Part shown: in pieces, positions 47,053 through 54,787 of the stretch
Layout of the letters: every line of letters starts with the position of its first letter
Position numbering within the stretch: position 1 is the first letter of the stretch
Origin: SMYC01 sp965197495
GTDB lineage: Bacteria; Acidobacteriota; Vicinamibacteria; Marinacidobacterales; SMYC01
Direction of reading: 5' to 3'
Assembly (NCBI GenBank): GCA_965197495.1
Contig: OZ240210.1
Coordinates: 2,542,001-2,606,000 of the forward strand
Length of the DNA stretch: 64,000 bases
Notes under the pieces: generated by a model
Database searches by the model: none
The model's input: the letters and a program-made list of their open reading frames with translations, nothing else
Told to the model about the DNA's origin: nothing
Program-made: the position numbers and the translations under genes

Positions 47053-47748
47053 ATGTATCCTGAACAATCCATGACCATGCCGGTCGCGGCGCTCGACACC
47101 GACCGCCGGGCGACGTTTCTGACCCGCACTTATACGAATTTGCTGGGCGCGATTCTCGGGTTCACCGTGCTCGAAGTCATGCTGTTCACGAGCGGCTTGG
47201 CCGAGCCAATTGCCCGTACCATGCTCGGCGGGAGCTGGCTCGTCGTTCTAGGGGCCTTCATGCTTGTGGGCTGGCTCGCGAGCCGCGCCGCGATGTCGGC
47301 CACCTCGTTGGGCACGCAGTACGCAGCACTCGCTGGTTTCGTTGTCGCGGAGGCCATCATCTTCGTGCCGCTTCTCTATATCGCGAACACCACGGCTCCT
47401 GGCACCGTCCAGAGCGCGGCCCTCGTGACGATGATGGGCTTCGTCGGCTTGACCGCAGTCGCGTTCTCGACACGGAAAGATTTCAGCTTCCTCGGCGGCA
47501 TGCTGCGCTGGCTCGGCATAATGGCGCTCGTGCTCATCGTCGCCTCCGTGATCTTCGGCTTCGAGCTCGGCACGTGGTTTTCGATCGCGATGGTAACCTT
47601 TGCCGGTGCGGCCGTGCTCTACGACACGTCCAACGTGCTGCATCACTTCCCTGAGGACCGCTACGTGGGCGCCGCGATGCAGCTATTCGCTTCTATCGCG
47701 CTGATGTTCTGGTATGTGTTGAGGATTTTTCTGGGGAGCCGCGATTAG
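47053..47748 (+). CDS. Bax inhibitor-1/YccA family membrane protein
   Basis: The 231-residue protein has about seven TM helices after a short polar N-terminus, beginning LLGAILGFTVLEVMLFTSGL and ending MQLFASIALMFWYVLRIFLG. The YDTSNVLHHF loop and the aspartate-containing last helices fit BI-1 family proteins (YccA/YbhL type). AAGGAGGGTCCC precedes the ATG and is a good ribosome-binding site. Family roles include modulating the FtsH protease or ion leakage. Confidence 0.9.
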   Translation: MYPEQSMTMPVAALDTDRRATFLTRTYTNLLGAILGFTVLEVMLFTSGLAEPIARTMLGGSWLVVLGAFMLVGWLASRAAMSATSLGTQYAALAGFVVAEAIIFVPLLYIANTTAPGTVQSAALVTMMGFVGLTAVAFSTRKDFSFLGGMLRWLGIMALVLIVASVIFGFELGTWFSIAMVTFAGAAVLYDTSNVLHHFPEDRYVGAAMQLFASIALMFWYVLRIFLGSRD

Positions 47749-47958
47749 CCTCTTACCCGTCAGAATCGCTTTTGGTCACGTCTTTCTTATCCCCACCTCT
47801 CCTCCTATCCCCATCTCTCCTTGCCTTCGAACGGGCTTGTCCTGTTTAAAGGCAGGGGGATGTGGGGATAAAACGGAGAATCGTTAGCGCAAAGGCGCAA
47901 GAAGAAGAAAGGACCTAGAAGATACAGCGCGGTCTAAGAGCGCGGATCGAGGGATCTC
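47749..47958. other. Intergenic region with a GCGCAAAGGCGCAA repeat
   Basis: The 210-nt gap between convergent genes contains TTAGCGCAAAGGCGCAAGAA, a copy of the repeat also seen at 52180-52220 and 54152-54178. No hairpin terminator with a T-run was evident. Confidence 0.5.
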
Positions 47959-49113
47959 CTACAACCTGATTTTGATTTGATCGAGGAGGTCCTTGTTGCT
48001 CTTTGTTTTTTTCATCTTGTCGAGGAGGAGTGACATAGCTTCGGTTGGTTTGAGGCCGGCTAGAGCGCGGCGTAATAGATGGACCTTCGGGAGCTCTTCT
48101 GCGTCGAGAAGAAGCTCTTCCTTACGTGTGCCGGAGCCTGAGATGTCGATCGCTGGGAAGATGCGGGACTCGGCGAGCTTGCGGTCGAGCACGAGCTCCA
48201 TGTTGCCCGTGCCCTTGAACTCCTGAAAGATCACTTCGTCCATCTGGCTTCCGGTATCGACGAGAGCGGTGCCGAGAATGGTGAGGCTGCCGCCATTCTC
48301 GACGTTGCGCGCAGCGCCGAAGAACTGGCGCGGGAACTCGAGCGCTCGGGAGTCGATGCCGCCGCTCATCGTTTTGCCTCGGCCCTTTTGCTCGCGGTTC
48401 GAGGCGCGTCCGAGTCGGGTGATCGAGTCGAGCAGGATCACAACGTCGGCGCCCATCTCGACTAGACGCCGCGCGCGCTCGAGCACGAGGCGCGCGATCC
48501 GTAAGTGGTTGACGCTCGTGCTGTCCGAGGTCGAGGCGATGACTTGCCCGTTGACCGAGCGGCGCATATGCGTGACTTCTTCAGGGCGCTCGTCGATGAG
48601 GAGTATGTAGAGATGGCTCTCGGGGTAGTACTCGGCGATGGCACGGCCGATCTGTTCGAGAAGGATCGTCTTGCCGGTCTTGGGGGACGCCACGATAAGC
48701 CCGCGCTGGCCGCGGCCGATGGGCGTGATGAGATCCACCACCCGCATCGAGATCGGGTCTTCCTGCTTCTGGGAGAGCCGCAGCCGGTCGTCTGGATGCT
48801 CGCTCACGAGCTCCGAATATGGGCGCACTTCGGGGAGTTCCCTCAGCTTGAAGCCGTTGACACTGTCGACGGCCGTGAGCTCGCGATGCGGTGGACCGCC
48901 GCGGCGGTTGTTCCGCCGGCGGGCCATTCCCGATGGGCCCTGGATGAACTGGCCCTCTTTTAGGAAGTACTTATTGACCAGGCGGGTAGGGACGCGAACG
49001 TCCTGGGGGCCAGGGAGAAAATTCTTTTCCAATTGCCGGAGATGGCCGTTTCCTTGCGGTTCCAGCTCCAGCACACCTTCAGCTTCCATAGGAGGCGCAC
49101 TTTGACGAGTCAT
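47959..49113 (-). CDS. rho: Transcription termination factor Rho (short form)
   Basis: The 384-residue hexameric helicase terminates transcription. An S1-like cold-shock RNA-binding domain (GVLELEPQGNGHLRQLEKNF to YFLKEGQFIQG) is followed by a basic RRRNNRRGG patch. The ATPase core has Walker A in IVASPKTGKTILLEQIGRAI, Walker B in VVILLDSITRLGR, the Q-loop SGGIDSRALEFPRQFFGAAR and the R-loop LLLDKMKKTKSNKDLLDQI. The N-terminal SAP-like domain of long Rho proteins is missing. Confidence 0.95.
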   Translation of the reverse strand: MTRQSAPPMEAEGVLELEPQGNGHLRQLEKNFLPGPQDVRVPTRLVNKYFLKEGQFIQGPSGMARRRNNRRGGPPHRELTAVDSVNGFKLRELPEVRPYSELVSEHPDDRLRLSQKQEDPISMRVVDLITPIGRGQRGLIVASPKTGKTILLEQIGRAIAEYYPESHLYILLIDERPEEVTHMRRSVNGQVIASTSDSTSVNHLRIARLVLERARRLVEMGADVVILLDSITRLGRASNREQKGRGKTMSGGIDSRALEFPRQFFGAARNVENGGSLTILGTALVDTGSQMDEVIFQEFKGTGNMELVLDRKLAESRIFPAIDISGSGTRKEELLLDAEELPKVHLLRRALAGLKPTEAMSLLLDKMKKTKSNKDLLDQIKIRL

Positions 49114-49323
49114 AGACCTTTTTTTCTTACTTTTGGCTCGTTGCGGCCAACAGCGTCTATCATTAGGAAGCTATTTGCGTCGCAACTATCGTCCCGCCAG
49201 AACAGCCGGGACGTGGAGTTCCAAAGGAAACTCCCGCCGCGTATGCTAGCAGATTCCGAGCGCAAGTGAAAGTACGAAGTCCGAACATTCTCAAACGGCC
49301 GAATGGGGTAGGGGGTGCCACAC

Positions 49324-49608
49324 ATGACACGAGCCCGAGTAACCAAGTCCAGAAAACCTTCATCGTCTACTGCGAAACAAAAACTCCGCGCCTACGTTCT
49401 CATTCAGACCGTGCCGGGACGCGTCGAGGCGATCATCCGCTCACTCGAGCGAATGCCCGCCGTCGGGGCAGTCGACCCAGTCACGGGCCCTTACGACATC
49501 GTCGCGCTACTCGAGGTCGACGACATCCGTGAGATCTCCCACCTCGTCGCCGGTACCATCGGTGGCATGCGGGGCGTGACCCGCACGACTACGCTGATTT
49601 GTACCTGA
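49324..49608 (+). CDS. Stand-alone Lrp/AsnC ligand-binding (RAM) domain protein
   Basis: The 94-residue protein has a basic leader (TRARVTKSRKPSSS). It then matches the RAM domain: RAYVLIQTVPGRVEAIIRSL, VDPVTGPYDIVALLEVDDI, and a closing RTTTLICT. No DNA-binding HTH is present, so it may sense amino acids or join Lrp-type octamers. ATG 49324 is preferred to GTG 49315. It overlaps the ferritin-like gene tail-to-tail by 102 nt. Confidence 0.85.
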   Translation: MTRARVTKSRKPSSSTAKQKLRAYVLIQTVPGRVEAIIRSLERMPAVGAVDPVTGPYDIVALLEVDDIREISHLVAGTIGGMRGVTRTTTLICT

Positions 49609-50436
49609 GCGCATCCGTGCATCTTCGAGGTACGTCTTCGTCAAACGTGGCCGGCGCCTGGGCCATAGGCGGTTCGCCAAGTGGACCGCGGCTGCGAAGC
49701 TCATCATACCCGATTTCGAGAGCAAACCGATCTCGGAAAATGGCAAATTCAGAATTCCCAGCCGTTTCAGCCGAAGCTCAGTTGTTCGGTGAACGTGGCG
49801 CAGAAAGTCCGGGAACTGCCTCAGCACGGGATGCTCGTCGGTCGCGCGACGTTCGACCGCCCGAGCCAGAAGGTCTATGGCAACGAGTGACCAAAGTGAG
49901 AGTCCGAGAAGACGGCTGCGGTCGCGCGGTTTCTCCTGAAGCGCCTTGATCGTCTCCGATTCTCCGAAGGCGACGTGGCGTTCTTCCTGCCGCGTGGCCC
50001 GCTGCAGAATCGATCGGATCTCCTCATGCTCGAGCGTATCGATGAGCCCGTAGAGCACCGGGAGCACATAACCTTCGCCGAGCGCCATCTCGAGGCACAC
50101 ATGCTCGTTCCAGTCATCAGACATCATCCCCGTCGAAAGAAAGCGAACCGCGGGATGAGCAGGTCCAGGTGTGGCGGAGAGAATCTTGAAGATCTCGAGA
50201 AACCGATCTACGTGCTGCAGCTCTTCCACCGCCTGGCGCGCAAGAAAATTCGCCGCATCGAGACTGGGCGCCCGATAAAGCCAATGCCCAACTTGGATCC
50301 CCGTCACCTCACCGTAAAGAAACTGGTCGAAAATCCAGATGAGAAGCTCCCGATCCCGCTCCACATCAAACCGCGCCCCCCAAAAATCAAAAGACATCTC
50401 CCGTCGCGTAAGAACCATAGGCGGAGATGCACTCAT
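49507..50436 (-). CDS. Ferritin-like (diiron) protein, unknown function
   Basis: The 309-residue helical protein has two ExxH motifs: EELQHVDRF and EERHVAFG, with further glutamates in LEHEEIRSILQRA. This is the carboxylate-bridged diiron pattern. No signal peptide is seen. ATG 50436 (MSASPPMVLTRREMSFDFWG) is chosen because upstream codons read poorly and a 5' extension would approach the divergent hydrolase. The last 34 codons overlap the convergent RAM gene. The substrate is unknown. Confidence 0.75.
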   Translation of the reverse strand: MSASPPMVLTRREMSFDFWGARFDVERDRELLIWIFDQFLYGEVTGIQVGHWLYRAPSLDAANFLARQAVEELQHVDRFLEIFKILSATPGPAHPAVRFLSTGMMSDDWNEHVCLEMALGEGYVLPVLYGLIDTLEHEEIRSILQRATRQEERHVAFGESETIKALQEKPRDRSRLLGLSLWSLVAIDLLARAVERRATDEHPVLRQFPDFLRHVHRTTELRLKRLGILNLPFSEIGLLSKSGMMSFAAAVHLANRLWPRRRPRLTKTYLEDARMRSGTNQRSRAGHAPHATDGTGDEVGDLTDVVDLE

Positions 50437-50513
50437 AAGGGGATTGTCCCGAAGCAAGAGAACCCGGTCAAGCCCGAGCCCTGAACGCTGAATGCTGCTA
50501 CGATACGCGGACA

Positions 50514-51200
50514 ATGCCCAACCTCAACGGCACCATGGTGGAGTTGGCCGCCAATGGCGGCACCGCAAGCGGCTATTTGACGAAACCCGAGAGCGGCGAG
50601 GGTCCCGGCATCGTCGTGATTCAAGAGTGGTGGGGCCTCATCGGCCACATCAAGACGGTGGCAGACCGGTTCGCGTCGGCGGGCTATGTCGCGCTCGCTC
50701 CGGACATGTATCACGGTGAAGCGACGAAGTCCCCGGACGACGCCGGAAAGCTCATAATGGCTTTGAACATCGACGGCGCGGAGAAGGACTTACGCGGCGC
50801 GGTGGACTACCTCGCGAGCGCATCCACCGGCGAAAAGGTCGGCGTCATAGGCTTTTGCATGGGCGGTCAGCTCGCGCTCTTTGCGGCCAGCAAGAACGAC
50901 CGCATCGGCGCCTGCGTCGACTTCTACGGCATCCACCCGAACGTGCAGCCGGATTACGCGCAGATGAAAGCGCCCGTGCTCGGCCTATTTGCGGAGAATG
51001 ACGGCTTCGTCAACCCGGATGTCGTGAAGGAGCTCGAAGGGAAGCTTAAGGCTTTCGATGTGTCCACCGATTTTCACATCTATCCGGGTGTCGACCACGC
51101 GTTCTACAATGACGAGCGAGAGGTCTACAACCTTCCGGCGGCGACGGACGCGTGGAACCGCGTCCAGGACTTCTTCGGCAAGCACCTCAAGGCTTCTTAG
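50514..51200 (+). CDS. Dienelactone hydrolase family protein
   Basis: The 228-residue alpha/beta hydrolase has the DLH nucleophile motif IGFCMGGQLALF with cysteine. The acid is in LFAENDGFVNPDV and the histidine in YPGVDHAFYNDERE. IVVIQEWWGLIGHIKTVADRF is the conserved N-terminal region. It hydrolyses lactones or esters; the natural substrate is not evident. It ends with a 14-nt convergent overlap with the SPOUT methyltransferase. Confidence 0.92.
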   Translation: MPNLNGTMVELAANGGTASGYLTKPESGEGPGIVVIQEWWGLIGHIKTVADRFASAGYVALAPDMYHGEATKSPDDAGKLIMALNIDGAEKDLRGAVDYLASASTGEKVGVIGFCMGGQLALFAASKNDRIGACVDFYGIHPNVQPDYAQMKAPVLGLFAENDGFVNPDVVKELEGKLKAFDVSTDFHIYPGVDHAFYNDEREVYNLPAATDAWNRVQDFFGKHLKAS

Positions 51201-51906
51201 ATTCCTGCGTCATCTGACCGAGGTTTCGCACTTTGCGCGCGAGCGCGAGAACGAGCTTTACCTCACGGGGCGTCAGCCCGGCGCGTCCGAAGAGCTCGCG
51301 CCATTCCGCGAAACGTGGTCCCACGTTGTCTGGCGTAAAGAAGTTGACGTCGAGGAGCGCTTCTTCGAGCTTCGCGAGCGCTGGCTCGACGTCTTCGAAG
51401 GGAGCTCGGTGCGGCGCTGTTTGTTCGGGTGCTTGCACCTGATAGACCTCATAGCACGTGACCATCACGGAATGGGCCAGGTTGAGCGAAGGCTGCCGTG
51501 GATCACACGGGATTCCGACTCGGCGCTGGCAGTGCCTGAGATCGTTCTCCGTGAGACCCTGGGACTCGCATCCGAAGACGAGCGCGACGGGCGCGCTACC
51601 ATCGAGCGCGGCGATCTCGGCCGCCATCGCACGAGGCGTTATCGGCTTCACGCGCATCCCGGAACGTCCGGACAAGCCCGCGACATAGACCGCGCCCTCG
51701 AGCGCTTCGTCGAGGCTCGTGAACTCGCGCGTCGCCTCCAAGATACCTTCGGAGCGCCACGCCATGCGCCAGGCTTCGACGGTGCGCCAATCGCACGGGG
51801 CGACGAGGTCGATGCCTTCGAGGCCGGTATTCGCGACAACACGCGCGACCGCGCCGACGTTGGCGGCGTTTTCGGGGCGAACTAGAACGACGCGGACTTT
51901 TGGCAT
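51187..51906 (-). CDS. SPOUT-class tRNA/rRNA 2'-O-methyltransferase (TrmJ-like)
   Basis: The 239-residue protein starts MPKVRVVLVRPENAANVGAV and shows the SpoU knot motifs: VALVFGCESQGLTENDL and SLNLAHSVMVTCYEVYQ. This matches the TrmJ group, which methylates the ribose at tRNA position 32, although rRNA targets are possible. The C-terminal extension (EWRELFGRAGLTPREVKLVL) also fits. ATG 51906 begins at the first conserved residue. The divergent small gene starts 16 nt away. Confidence 0.88.
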   Translation of the reverse strand: MPKVRVVLVRPENAANVGAVARVVANTGLEGIDLVAPCDWRTVEAWRMAWRSEGILEATREFTSLDEALEGAVYVAGLSGRSGMRVKPITPRAMAAEIAALDGSAPVALVFGCESQGLTENDLRHCQRRVGIPCDPRQPSLNLAHSVMVTCYEVYQVQAPEQTAPHRAPFEDVEPALAKLEEALLDVNFFTPDNVGPRFAEWRELFGRAGLTPREVKLVLALARKVRNLGQMTQESKKP

Positions 51907-51922
51907 ATATGGAGGCTCTATT

Positions 51923-52162
51923 ATGGTGGATGAGCGACCGTTCGAGAACGTGAAGCGTCGAGCGGGCGCTTTTTGGCTTCCTCGGCGCAAGTGGCGCGAG
52001 CTCGTTTTCATCGGAGCTCTCGTTCCCGACGGAGATTTCTTCGTACGAGAGCCCACCCGGCCCATGCCGGCCTTTCGCGACCCCGATCTCTTTCCCGAAG
52101 GCGTCCGGTTTCGCGTGCTTCTCGAAGACGATGAGCAAGTACGGATCGAGCGGGTGGATTAG
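51923..52162 (+). CDS. Small hypothetical protein (79 aa)
   Basis: The gene has a good ribosome-binding site (GGAGGC at 51911-51916, 6 nt before ATG) and opens MVDERPFENVKRRAGAFWLP, ending LLEDDEQVRIERVD. No domain is recognised. It runs divergent from the methyltransferase. The mix of basic and acidic residues suggests a soluble protein. Confidence 0.6.
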   Translation: MVDERPFENVKRRAGAFWLPRRKWRELVFIGALVPDGDFFVREPTRPMPAFRDPDLFPEGVRFRVLLEDDEQVRIERVD

Positions 52163-52179
52163 TTCGCTAGATCAATATT

Positions 52180-52207
52180 AAGAAAAGCGTAACGCAAAGG
52201 CGCAAAG
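52180..52207 (+). repeat. Inverted REP-like repeat, left arm
   Basis: AAGAAAAGCGTAACGCAAAG onward is repeated as its reverse complement at 54152-54178 (CTTTGCGCCTTTGCGTTACG onward). The arms now lie almost 2 kb apart because ISL3 copy 4 is inserted between them. A related repeat occurs at 47886-47905. Confidence 0.75.
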
Positions 52208-52245
52208 TCGCAAAGGCGCAAAGAAAAGAGGCCTCTCCTGCCATT

Positions 52246-53466
52246 TCAGTGGATCCTCTCGAGGGTGAGACCGCCACAGTTTAGGTAGACGAGACTGATG
52301 AGAGCTTCGGCAGAGTGGAGTCCAAAGCTGCGGTGGCTCAGCAGCCGGATTTTGTTGTTCATTCCTTCGAGTCGGCCGTTGCTGAGTCTCCACGTGACCC
52401 ACGCGATGACGCCATCGAAGTGGCTGCGGGTCATCTTCGCCGCGCGTTTGACGGGCTCTATCCTCGAGCTCATAGCGCGCCGCAGCCATCCTCGGAGAAA
52501 CTTCTTGGCCCATGTCTCGGTTTTGTAGGTGTAGAGGTCCATGAAGTCGTCGCGCAGAAGCATGGCGCGGTAGAGGCGACGATTAGCTCGCACCTGCTCG
52601 CGGAGCACCCGTTTGTCTTTCGCGCTGCGGTTGTGTTTGGCCTTGAGAAGGGGAAACTTGGTGTTCTTGAGGTTGCGCCGGGCAGTCCCTTTGAGCTCGC
52701 GCACCAGCTCGCGCCGGGTCTTATCCACGGCCTCGTTCAGATGCTTGACGATGTGGAAGCGGTCAAAGATCACCCGTGCCTGAGGAGCCTTTTTGCCGAC
52801 GACAGTTATGTACGGCTCCCACATGTCCATGCTGACCGCTTCGAGCTCCGCGGCTCTTTGTGGTCCGAGCTTGCGGAAAAACCGCAGCAGCGTCTTGGCC
52901 TTGCGCTCCTTTCCCGCCCAGACGACCCGGCCGCTGAGATGGTCTATTACCACTGTTAAGTACTTATGGCGTTTGCGGTAGCTGATCTCGTCCATCCCAA
53001 TCACCCGCAATCCATCGAGCTCGCGCCGCTCATCCCGTTGCTCGGCAACCACCCGCTGGATGATCCGTCGCACCGAACGCCACGTCACTCGGAAATAGTT
53101 CGCTACGGCGCTGACGTCTGTCCTCTGTGCCAGCCACGCTACCTCTTGTTCGAAGCTCTTGGTAAAGCGGCTCCCCTTGTCGGCCCAAGGCACCTTTTCT
53201 TTGACCACGCCACAACGCCGACAAACCACTCGCCGGATCGAGTAGCGAAGATAGCTCCGGACACCGAACAGGTCCAAGTGCCGCCAGTAACGATTGTAGC
53301 GATCTTTGTTCTTGCGGACCTTTCGACCGCAAACCCCGCACAGAGGCTTCCTCCTCCGTGGTACGACATCCACCACCACTCTGGCTTTGTCCGCCTGGAA
53401 GTGGAAATTTCGGACCCACAGGCCTTGCAATCCGATGAGCTTGTTGACTAACGTGGTAACGCGCAT
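52246..53466 (-). CDS. ISL3-family transposase (copy 4)
   Basis: The 406-residue intact transposase is nearly identical to copy 3. It has the same CGVCGRKVRKNKDRYNRYW finger and DDE-type blocks. The ATG at 53466 lies in the hairpin at 53461-53523. With copies 2 and 3 intact as well, this family appears recently active. Confidence 0.94.
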   Translation of the reverse strand: MRVTTLVNKLIGLQGLWVRNFHFQADKARVVVDVVPRRRKPLCGVCGRKVRKNKDRYNRYWRHLDLFGVRSYLRYSIRRVVCRRCGVVKEKVPWADKGSRFTKSFEQEVAWLAQRTDVSAVANYFRVTWRSVRRIIQRVVAEQRDERRELDGLRVIGMDEISYRKRHKYLTVVIDHLSGRVVWAGKERKAKTLLRFFRKLGPQRAAELEAVSMDMWEPYITVVGKKAPQARVIFDRFHIVKHLNEAVDKTRRELVRELKGTARRNLKNTKFPLLKAKHNRSAKDKRVLREQVRANRRLYRAMLLRDDFMDLYTYKTETWAKKFLRGWLRRAMSSRIEPVKRAAKMTRSHFDGVIAWVTWRLSNGRLEGMNNKIRLLSHRSFGLHSAEALISLVYLNCGGLTLERIH

Positions 53467-53523
53467 CGCGAGAACGCTCCTTTTTCTTGCCGAAAAAGGA
53501 TTCTAGCGTTCTCGCCGATGCGC
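53461..53523 (-). promoter_or_regulatory. Hairpin covering the ISL3 transposase start codon (copy 4)
   Basis: Sequence and geometry are the same as in copy 3: an 18-bp outer stem with one bulge and an 8-bp inner stem, with ATG inside the stem. Confidence 0.75.
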
Positions 53524-54151
53524 ATCTAAACATGGCTTACCCTCTCAACCCACAGGCCTCACCAAATGCCACTGCCCCGCAGCGCGAAACGAGGCTGTGG
53601 GAAACGCCCCCACGGTCCGGATCGTTCAAGGCCTTGCTCACGACTGAGCTCTCTTCGAAGCCTGGAAGGGCGTTTTCCATAGCCTCCACTGATCGATGCC
53701 TCCCCTTCCTTATTCCAAATGAATGAATCCTTCTTGTATATATCAGGAGGGGCCTGTGGGCGCTTGTGGGAAACGCGAAGCGTTTTCCAAGCGATTGTGG
53801 AAAACGCCGCTGCTACGTTTGTACCTGCTCACAACCATCCCTAACGCCTCTCTCTCCAGGAGTTTCCGGTGTTTTCCACAATCGCGGCAGCGTCCATAGG
53901 CCATACCCTCGCGCCCAAATCAGATCCCCAGAAACGACAGGAGAACCGAAAAGAGAAGAAAAGAAGATGAGAGGAAACGCTCTTGTCGCTAAATTTTCGG
54001 CCCCTTAACCAGGGCGGCGTCAGAACGTCACTGAGAGCGATGGAGAAAAATGGACCTCCCTGTGTCAGGGGGGTGGCGCGCCAGCAACCTAGCCAGCGCC
54101 TTCGAGGTGAGAAAGGCGCGCAAGCGGACTTTTCTTTCTTTCTTTCTTTTC
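53524..54151. other. Non-coding ISL3 right region and short spacer
   Basis: Bases 53524-53947 are the palindrome-rich ISL3 right part. Bases 53956-54151 are host DNA without a credible ORF, containing CCTCCCTGTGTCAGGGGGG (a possible hairpin) and a TTTC-repeat stretch (TTTCTTTCTTTCTTTC). Nothing else was recognised. Confidence 0.55.
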
Positions 54152-54178
54152 CTTTGCGCCTTTGCGTTACGCTTTCTT
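54152..54178 (-). repeat. Inverted REP-like repeat, right arm
   Basis: This is the reverse complement of the left arm at 52180-52207. Its end TTAA (54177-54180) is the target used by IS200 copy c. Confidence 0.75.
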
Positions 54179-54180
54179 AA

Positions 54181-54769
54181 TGTCCCACTCGGGGATGGTT
54201 GAAATCCCACGCCTTTAGGCGAAGCCTTTAGGAGGCTTGGGGTACGATCCCCAGGTGAAAGGATATCGTAAATCATCGCACACGACGTATCAGTTAAACT
54301 ATCACTTCGTATTTATCACGAAGTACCGCAAGCCGGCCTTGAGAGGGGATGTAGCGGTTCGTCTCCGGGATCTCATCCGGGAGATCTGTGCTCGGAACCA
54401 GATAGAAATACTGAAGGGTCATGTGCGGCCTGAGCACGTGCACCTGTTGCTGAGCGTGCCGCCGAATTTGTCGCCGAGTCGAGTGATGCAGTTGATCAAG
54501 GGTAAGACGTCGAATCGTCTGATGCGCGACTTACGGACGATGCGGAAGGAGTTCTGGGGTCGGCACCTACGGGCACGGGGTTACTTCGTGGTGACAACGG
54601 GCAACGTGACGGATGAGGTGATAGCGAAGTATATAGAGTTGCAGGGTGCCGTGCCCCAGGACGACGATTCTTTCAAGGTCAGTGAGTAGTGAAACGAGGC
54701 AAGGACAAGCCGACTTTAGTCGGCGACGTGAACCCATCGCCTTTAGGCGATGGAGCGCACGCGCTCAGT
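54181..54769 (+). mobile_element. IS200-type element (copy c)
   Basis: A 589-bp element with the same ends as copies a and b, beginning directly after TTAA (54177-54180) and ending GCACGCGCTCAGT. The palindromes at both ends are intact. Confidence 0.93.
54237..54689 (+). CDS. tnpA: IS200-type TnpA (copy c)
   Basis: The predicted protein is identical to copy a and two residues different from copy b. HUH motif in HVHLLLSVPP; tyrosine in KYIELQG. The open frame, identical ends and near-identical sequence in three copies indicate recent mobility. Confidence 0.9.
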   Translation: MGYDPQVKGYRKSSHTTYQLNYHFVFITKYRKPALRGDVAVRLRDLIREICARNQIEILKGHVRPEHVHLLLSVPPNLSPSRVMQLIKGKTSNRLMRDLRTMRKEFWGRHLRARGYFVVTTGNVTDEVIAKYIELQGAVPQDDDSFKVSE

Positions 54770-54787
54770 ATTGATCTTGCTCCGGAA

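Larger units (their letters stand above)
52231..53947 (-). mobile_element. ISL3-family element (copy 4), complete
   Basis: It is 1717 bp, with exact 8-bp duplications GAAAAGAG at 52223-52230 and 53948-53955 and the same terminal repeats as copy 3. It carries one transposase gene and a palindrome-rich non-coding right region nearly identical to copy 3. Confidence 0.95.

Noticed and set aside
49110..49363. Two small minus-strand ORFs upstream of rho
   Set aside because: They cover the rho leader and the start of the RAM gene and lack any domain or ribosome-binding site.
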